A stretch of 30,392 nt of DNA from positions 1 through 30,392 of the forward strand of contig JAZNQD010000073.1 of NCBI GenBank assembly GCA_045589955.1, read 5' to 3'. Position 1 is the first letter of the stretch; every line of letters begins with the position of its first letter. The notes below the pieces were generated by a model. It was not told the origin of the DNA, did no database searches, and saw only the letters and a program-made list of their open reading frames with translations. Both the position numbers and the translations under genes were made by a program. Positions 27,255 to 30,392 of the stretch are shown here, piece after piece. The DNA is from CAJGCS01 sp045589955 (GTDB lineage: Bacteria; Bacillota_I; Bacilli_A; ML615J-28; CAG-313).

Positions 27255-27502
27255 ATGGAAAAAAGAAAGTTTTTATCAATATAATAGTGCTAGTAGCATT
27301 AATAGTAGTGACAATTATTAGTTTAGTTGAGACTAAAGGAAGAAAAAAATTATTTTCACTTATCTTTCCTGCAACGTATTTAATAATAACTATACCTGCA
27401 TTTATTACTAATCTATTAACATCAATAATTAATATTATTTTATTTGTCATTATGCTCTATTTCTATAGTACTAATTTTCTAACTTACATACCTTTTCCAT
27501 AA
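27255..27502 (+). pseudogene. Small membrane protein ORF, probably frameshifted near its start
   Basis: An ATG at 27255 opens MEKRKFLSI and stops. The frame running from 27287 to 27502 encodes two to three hydrophobic helices (about 71 residues: LVALIVVTIISLVE, LIFPATYLIITIPAF, IINIILFVIMLYFYS) but has no proper start; only a GTG at 27287 with no ribosome site is available. One extra A in the A6 run at 27259-27264 would join the two into an about 82-residue protein beginning MEKKKVFINIIVLVAL. It could be a decayed gene, a phase-variable gene, a -1 slippage event or a base-call error. Function is unknown. Confidence 0.45.
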
Positions 27503-27514
27503 AGATGTTTAATC

Positions 27515-27545
27515 AAAAAGACTCTAAATTTTAGAGTCTTTTTTA
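27515..27545 (+). terminator. Intrinsic terminator before the GGGtGRT operon
   Basis: AAAAGACTCTAA / TTAGAGTCTTTT stem with a 3-base loop, followed by T. Confidence 0.9.
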
Positions 27546-27546
27546 C

Positions 27547-27575
27547 TTTAAATAATTTATTAAATGTGGTATAAT
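27547..27575 (+). promoter_or_regulatory. Promoter of the GGGtGRT operon
   Basis: TATAAT (27570-27575) with an extended TGG; the -35 is weak (TTTAAA, 17-base spacer). AAAGGAGA precedes the ATG at 27616. Confidence 0.65.
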
Positions 27576-27615
27576 ATAAAAGATAAGAAAAATGTTATTT
27601 AAAAGGAGAAAATAA

Positions 27616-28308
27616 ATGGAATACACAAATGAATTAAAACACATGTGTAAAGTTAATTGTGGTGCAAGCCATGGTTGTGCTCCAATTCCTCAAGAAGGTA
27701 AATGGACTTATTCTCGTGAAATTAAAGACACTAATGGTTTAACTCACGGTATTGGTTGGTGTGCTCCTCAACAAGGTTGTTGCAAATTAACTTTAAACGT
27801 TAAAGGCGGCATTATTATGGAAGCCTTAATCGAAACTTTAGGTTGCTCAGGTATGACTCACTCTGCAGCTATGGCATCAGAAGCTATCGTTGGTAAAACT
27901 TTATTAGAAGCTGTTAATACTGACTTAGTATGTGACGCTATCAATACTGCTATGAGAGAATTATTCTTACAAATTATCTATGGTCGTACTCAATCTGCAT
28001 TCAGTGAAAATGGTTTACCAATCGGTGCTGGTTTAGAAGACTTAGGTAAAGGTTTAAGAAGCCAAGTTGGTACTTGTTATAGTACTTTAGAAAAAGGACC
28101 AAGATACTTAGAATTAACTGAAGGTTATATTACTAAAATTGGTTTAGACGCTAATAACGAAATCATTGGTTACCAATATTTAAGTGTTGGTAAATTCATG
28201 GATTTCTTAAAGAAAGGCGTTCCTGCAGAAGAAGCATTAGAAAAAGCTAAAGGTCAATATGGTCGTTTTGATGATGCGGCTAAATACATTGACCCACGTC
28301 ATGAATAG
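27616..28308 (+). CDS. Cys-rich NifU-like scaffold protein paired with GGGtGRT protein
   Basis: 230 residues. The N-terminal part is rich in cysteine (C11, C15, C21, C49, C55, C56). The middle, LGCSGMTHSAAMASEAIVGK (C77), has the shape of the NifU/IscU scaffold core (GC, Ala/Ser-rich stretch, GKTL). C106 and C154 are further candidates. Such genes are annotated as iron-sulfur cluster assembly scaffold proteins and are found next to GGGtGRT genes, as here. No cysteine desulfurase or other ISC/SUF gene is beside it, so classical Fe-S assembly is uncertain. Codon use is biased toward a few codons (GGT, GAA, TTA), suggesting high expression. The downstream gene follows after 11 bases. Confidence 0.75.
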   Translation: MEYTNELKHMCKVNCGASHGCAPIPQEGKWTYSREIKDTNGLTHGIGWCAPQQGCCKLTLNVKGGIIMEALIETLGCSGMTHSAAMASEAIVGKTLLEAVNTDLVCDAINTAMRELFLQIIYGRTQSAFSENGLPIGAGLEDLGKGLRSQVGTCYSTLEKGPRYLELTEGYITKIGLDANNEIIGYQYLSVGKFMDFLKKGVPAEEALEKAKGQYGRFDDAAKYIDPRHE

Positions 28309-28319
28309 GAGGCGAAACT

Positions 28320-29315
28320 ATGGCATTATTTGAAAGTTACGAAAGAAGAATTAATCAAATTAATAAAACTTTAAATGAATACGGTATCGCTTCAATCGAA
28401 GAAGCAAAAGCAATTTGTGATGCAAAAGGTATCAATGTTTACGAAATCGTTAAAAACATTCAACCAATTTGTTTTGAAAATGCATGCTGGGCATATACTG
28501 TTGGTGCTGCAATCGCTATTAAAGCAAATGCATCAAGCGCTGCTGAAGCTGCTAAATTAATTGGTGTTGGTTTACAATCATTCTGTATTCCAGGTTCTGT
28601 TGCTGATGACAGAAAAGTAGGTTTAGGTCATGGTAACTTAGGTGCTATGTTACTTACTGAAGATACTAAATGTTTTGCATTCTTAGCTGGTCACGAATCA
28701 TTTGCTGCAGCTGAAGGTGCAATTGGTATTGCTAAAACTGCTAATAAAGTTAGAAAAGATCCTTTAAGAGTTATCTTAAATGGTTTAGGAAAAGATGCTG
28801 CTAAAATCATTTCAAGAATTAATGGTTTTACACATGTTGAAACTGAATTTGACTATGCAACTGGTGAAGTTAAAGTAGTTAAAGAAACTCCATATTCAGA
28901 TGGTGACCGTGCTAAAGTTAAATGCTATGGTTCTGATGATGTTCGTGAAGGTGTTGCAATCATGCACTTAGAAGGTGTTGATGTATCTATCACTGGTAAC
29001 TCAACTAACCCTACTCGTTTCCAACATCCAGTAGCTGGTACTTATAAAAAAGAATGTGTTGAAAGAGGTAAAAAATACTTCTCTGTTGCATCAGGTGGTG
29101 GAACAGGTCGTACATTACACCCAGATAACATGGCAGCTGGTCCTGCATCATATGGTATGACAGATACTATGGGTAGAATGCACTCAGATGCACAATTTGC
29201 TGGTAGCTCAAGTGTTCCTGCACACGTAGAAATGATGGGCTTAATCGGTATGGGTAACAACCCAATGGTTGGCGCAACTGTAGCTGTAGCTGTTGCAGTA
29301 AGTCAAGCTCTATAA
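28320..29315 (+). CDS. GGGtGRT protein
   Basis: 331 residues. The sequence GGGTGRTLHPD (259-269) is the signature of the GGGtGRT family (PF14057), a conserved protein of unknown function in anaerobic Firmicutes. Other visible features are Gly/Ala-rich segments (YTVGAAIAIKANASSAAEAA, GLGHGNLGAM) and a GMGNNPMVGATVAVAVAVS tail. Six cysteines are scattered (C33, C51, C56, C89, C118, C202, with one more at C246), none in a metal-binding cluster pattern. It has a strong GGAGG site and follows the scaffold-like gene, so the two are co-expressed. No enzyme activity can be assigned. The codon bias again suggests an abundant protein. Confidence 0.85.
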   Translation: MALFESYERRINQINKTLNEYGIASIEEAKAICDAKGINVYEIVKNIQPICFENACWAYTVGAAIAIKANASSAAEAAKLIGVGLQSFCIPGSVADDRKVGLGHGNLGAMLLTEDTKCFAFLAGHESFAAAEGAIGIAKTANKVRKDPLRVILNGLGKDAAKIISRINGFTHVETEFDYATGEVKVVKETPYSDGDRAKVKCYGSDDVREGVAIMHLEGVDVSITGNSTNPTRFQHPVAGTYKKECVERGKKYFSVASGGGTGRTLHPDNMAAGPASYGMTDTMGRMHSDAQFAGSSSVPAHVEMMGLIGMGNNPMVGATVAVAVAVSQAL

Positions 29316-29323
29316 TAAAAGTC

Positions 29324-29353
29324 AAGGTTAAGGAGAATTCCTTAACCTTTTTT
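29324..29353 (+). terminator. Intrinsic terminator after the GGGtGRT operon
   Basis: AAGGTTAAGGA / TCCTTAACCTT stem with a GAAT loop and a T run. Confidence 0.93.
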
Positions 29354-29374
29354 ATAGATTAAATAACAAAAAAA

Positions 29375-29383
29375 TGATATACT
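29375..29383 (+). promoter_or_regulatory. Extended -10 promoter for the flavodoxin-like gene
   Basis: TATACT (29378-29383) preceded by TGA (29375-29377); no clear -35. AAGAGGTG precedes the ATG at 29412. Confidence 0.5.
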
Positions 29384-29411
29384 TAAAATATCAAATATTA
29401 AGAGGTGTATA

Positions 29412-30014
29412 ATGAAAGTATTTAATATTGTTTATGTGTCAAAATATGGATACACTAAAAGATATGCAGAAATGGCAGCCCAAAAGTTCGGTGTAAAAGC
29501 CTATACTTTTAAAGAAGCAAAAAAGGAACTTAATAAAGGTGAGCCGATTATTTTTATGGCTGGTATTAATAACAACCGTTTAAATGAACTAAAAAAGGTT
29601 AGTAAAAGATTTGATATTAAATCAGTATGTGCTGTTGGTATGTCCTTTTATCGTGAAACACTTCCTGAACTTATTCGTATTATTAATGGGTTTGACGAAG
29701 GATTTCCACTATTTTATGCCCAAGGAGGACTTGACCCTAACAAGATTACAAAGATTGAACGTTTCTTCATTCAAATGGCTTTAGGAGCTTATAACAATGT
29801 CATGAATCCAACTGATGAAGATTACAAAACTGTTGATATGTTAGGCACTGCTGCAGACTATGTTTCAGAAGATAAACTTTATCCTTTTTATGCATATGTT
29901 TTAGATGATCCAACATATTTAGAGCTTATGCCAAAAGAAGAAATTGTTGTTGAAGTTGAAGATGTCGAAAGCATAGAAACAGCTTTAGAAGAAACTGAAG
30001 AAAAACAAGAATAA
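29412..30014 (+). CDS. Flavodoxin-like protein
   Basis: 200 residues. The N-terminus IVYVSKYGYTKRYAEMAAQKFG fits the FMN-phosphate loop of flavodoxin-domain proteins (xYxSxxGxTxxxA). EPIIFMAGINNNRLNELKK and CAVGMSFY fit the second and third strands of that fold. It may be in the HemG/flavodoxin_5-like group, but no specific enzyme is clear. The last 25 residues are very acidic (EVEDVESIETALEETEEKQE), an unusual tail. It has its own promoter and terminator. A role as electron carrier is likely; a link to the GGGtGRT pair upstream is only positional. Confidence 0.7.
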   Translation: MKVFNIVYVSKYGYTKRYAEMAAQKFGVKAYTFKEAKKELNKGEPIIFMAGINNNRLNELKKVSKRFDIKSVCAVGMSFYRETLPELIRIINGFDEGFPLFYAQGGLDPNKITKIERFFIQMALGAYNNVMNPTDEDYKTVDMLGTAADYVSEDKLYPFYAYVLDDPTYLELMPKEEIVVEVEDVESIETALEETEEKQE

Positions 30015-30018
30015 ATTA

Positions 30019-30049
30019 AAATACTTCACACTCGTGAAGTATTTTTTTT
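30019..30049 (+). terminator. Intrinsic terminator after the flavodoxin-like gene
   Basis: AAATACTTCAC / GTGAAGTATTT stem, an ACTC loop and a T run. Confidence 0.93.
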
Positions 30050-30060
30050 ACACCCAAAAT

Positions 30061-30093
30061 ATGACAAAATTTTAACATCAATTTTAGTATAAT
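30061..30093 (+). promoter_or_regulatory. spoIIG-type promoter with long spacer and Spo0A-box-like sequence
   Basis: TATAAT at 30088-30093 and ATGACA at 30061-30066 are 21 bases apart. That is too far for a normal SigA promoter but close to the 22-base spacing known for Bacillus spoIIG, which needs Spo0A. The complement of 30061-30069 reads TTTTGTCAT, a near match to the 0A box (TTTTGTCRAA). Confidence 0.45.
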
Positions 30094-30108
30094 TATCATG
30101 GTGATTTT

Positions 30109-30392
30109 ATGATTATATATGTTGATTTAATTATCCTTTCTAATCTTTTTGTAAATTATATTTTCATAAAAACAATTAAAATAGTTTTTAGAGAAAGAAT
30201 TAACATCCTTATGTTACTTCTATCACTTTTTGTTTCATTAATATCGTTTGGATTATTCTTTATACCAAGTAAGTATATATATAATCTTCGCTATTTTATT
30301 GGTATATTAATTGGTTTAATAGCCTTTTACAAAAATGATATTAAAACATTAATTATTCAAATTGTAATATTTTATCTACTTAATATTTCTTT
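30109..30392 (+). CDS. spoIIGA: SpoIIGA, pro-sigma-E processing peptidase, 3' end cut by window
   Basis: 94 codons are visible. The start MIIYVDLIILSNLFVNYIF closely follows the opening of SpoIIGA (MKIYLD-x-I-x-LLNF). It is followed by a run of hydrophobic helices (about 5-25, 33-53, 60-76, 80-94), the five-helix membrane half of SpoIIGA. The aspartyl protease half lies beyond the window. SpoIIGA cleaves pro-sigma-E in the mother cell after the forespore signal SpoIIR, and sigE usually follows it. The GGTGAT site precedes the ATG. Identification is by N-terminus and helix pattern only, supported by the other sporulation genes. Confidence 0.75.
   Translation, partial: MIIYVDLIILSNLFVNYIFIKTIKIVFRERINILMLLLSLFVSLISFGLFFIPSKYIYNLRYFIGILIGLIAFYKNDIKTLIIQIVIFYLLNIS

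Noticed and set aside
27616..29315. L-serine dehydratase beta and alpha subunits
   Set aside because: Size and tandem order are similar, but the sequences show a NifU-like Cys core and the GGGTGRT signature, not serine dehydratase motifs.

Overview
The window is chromosomal DNA from a low-GC, AT-rich, Gram-positive-type bacterium of the Firmicutes (Bacilli / Erysipelotrichia-like). It carries murG, murB, ftsZ and an ftsW/spoVE-type gene, so it makes peptidoglycan and is not a wall-less mollicute. It carries gerW, a cotJ operon and the start of spoIIGA, so it very likely forms endospores. All coding regions read through under the standard bacterial code with TGG for Trp. None of the 28 genes whose stop is visible ends in TGA. 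Assignment to a genus is not possible from this sequence.

Layout. 1-3126: tail of a ytfI-type membrane gene overlapping gerW, an HI0933-type flavoprotein and a ytxK-type methyltransferase-fold protein. 3221-7211: two overlapping genes for large, unrecognised, membrane-anchored beta-propeller/Ig-like proteins. 7296-13385: dnaE, phosphoglucomutase and pgi. 13497-15667: tgt and an unknown lipoprotein. 15777-17757: a three-gene nickel-maturation-like cassette made of a HypA lacking its zinc ribbon, a 20-cysteine Fe-S protein and HypB. 17826-20835: spoVE/ftsW-murG-murB. 20917-22463: a cotJA-cotJB fusion, cotJC and a YfcE-type phosphodiesterase. 22500-24236: an ABC exporter, the only minus-strand gene. 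24379-27502: ackA, ftsZ, a HIT protein and a small membrane ORF that looks frameshifted. 27616-30014: an Fe-S scaffold-like protein with a GGGtGRT protein, then a flavodoxin-like protein. 30109-end: 5' part of spoIIGA.

The genes are short operons separated by clear intrinsic terminators. Most are preceded by SigA-type promoters with an extended TGn TATAAT -10 box. No intergenic stretch exceeds 300 bases. I see no tRNA, rRNA, CRISPR array, insertion sequence or phage gene.

Most of the window is housekeeping: glycolysis/acetate, wall synthesis, division, DNA replication and sporulation. The candidates for undescribed biology are the HypA(zinc-less)/Fe-S/HypB cassette, which has no hydrogenase or urease gene beside it; the GGGtGRT pair; the paired membrane-anchored propeller proteins; and the cotJA-cotJB fusion. 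murB appears to start at a non-AUG (AUC) codon.
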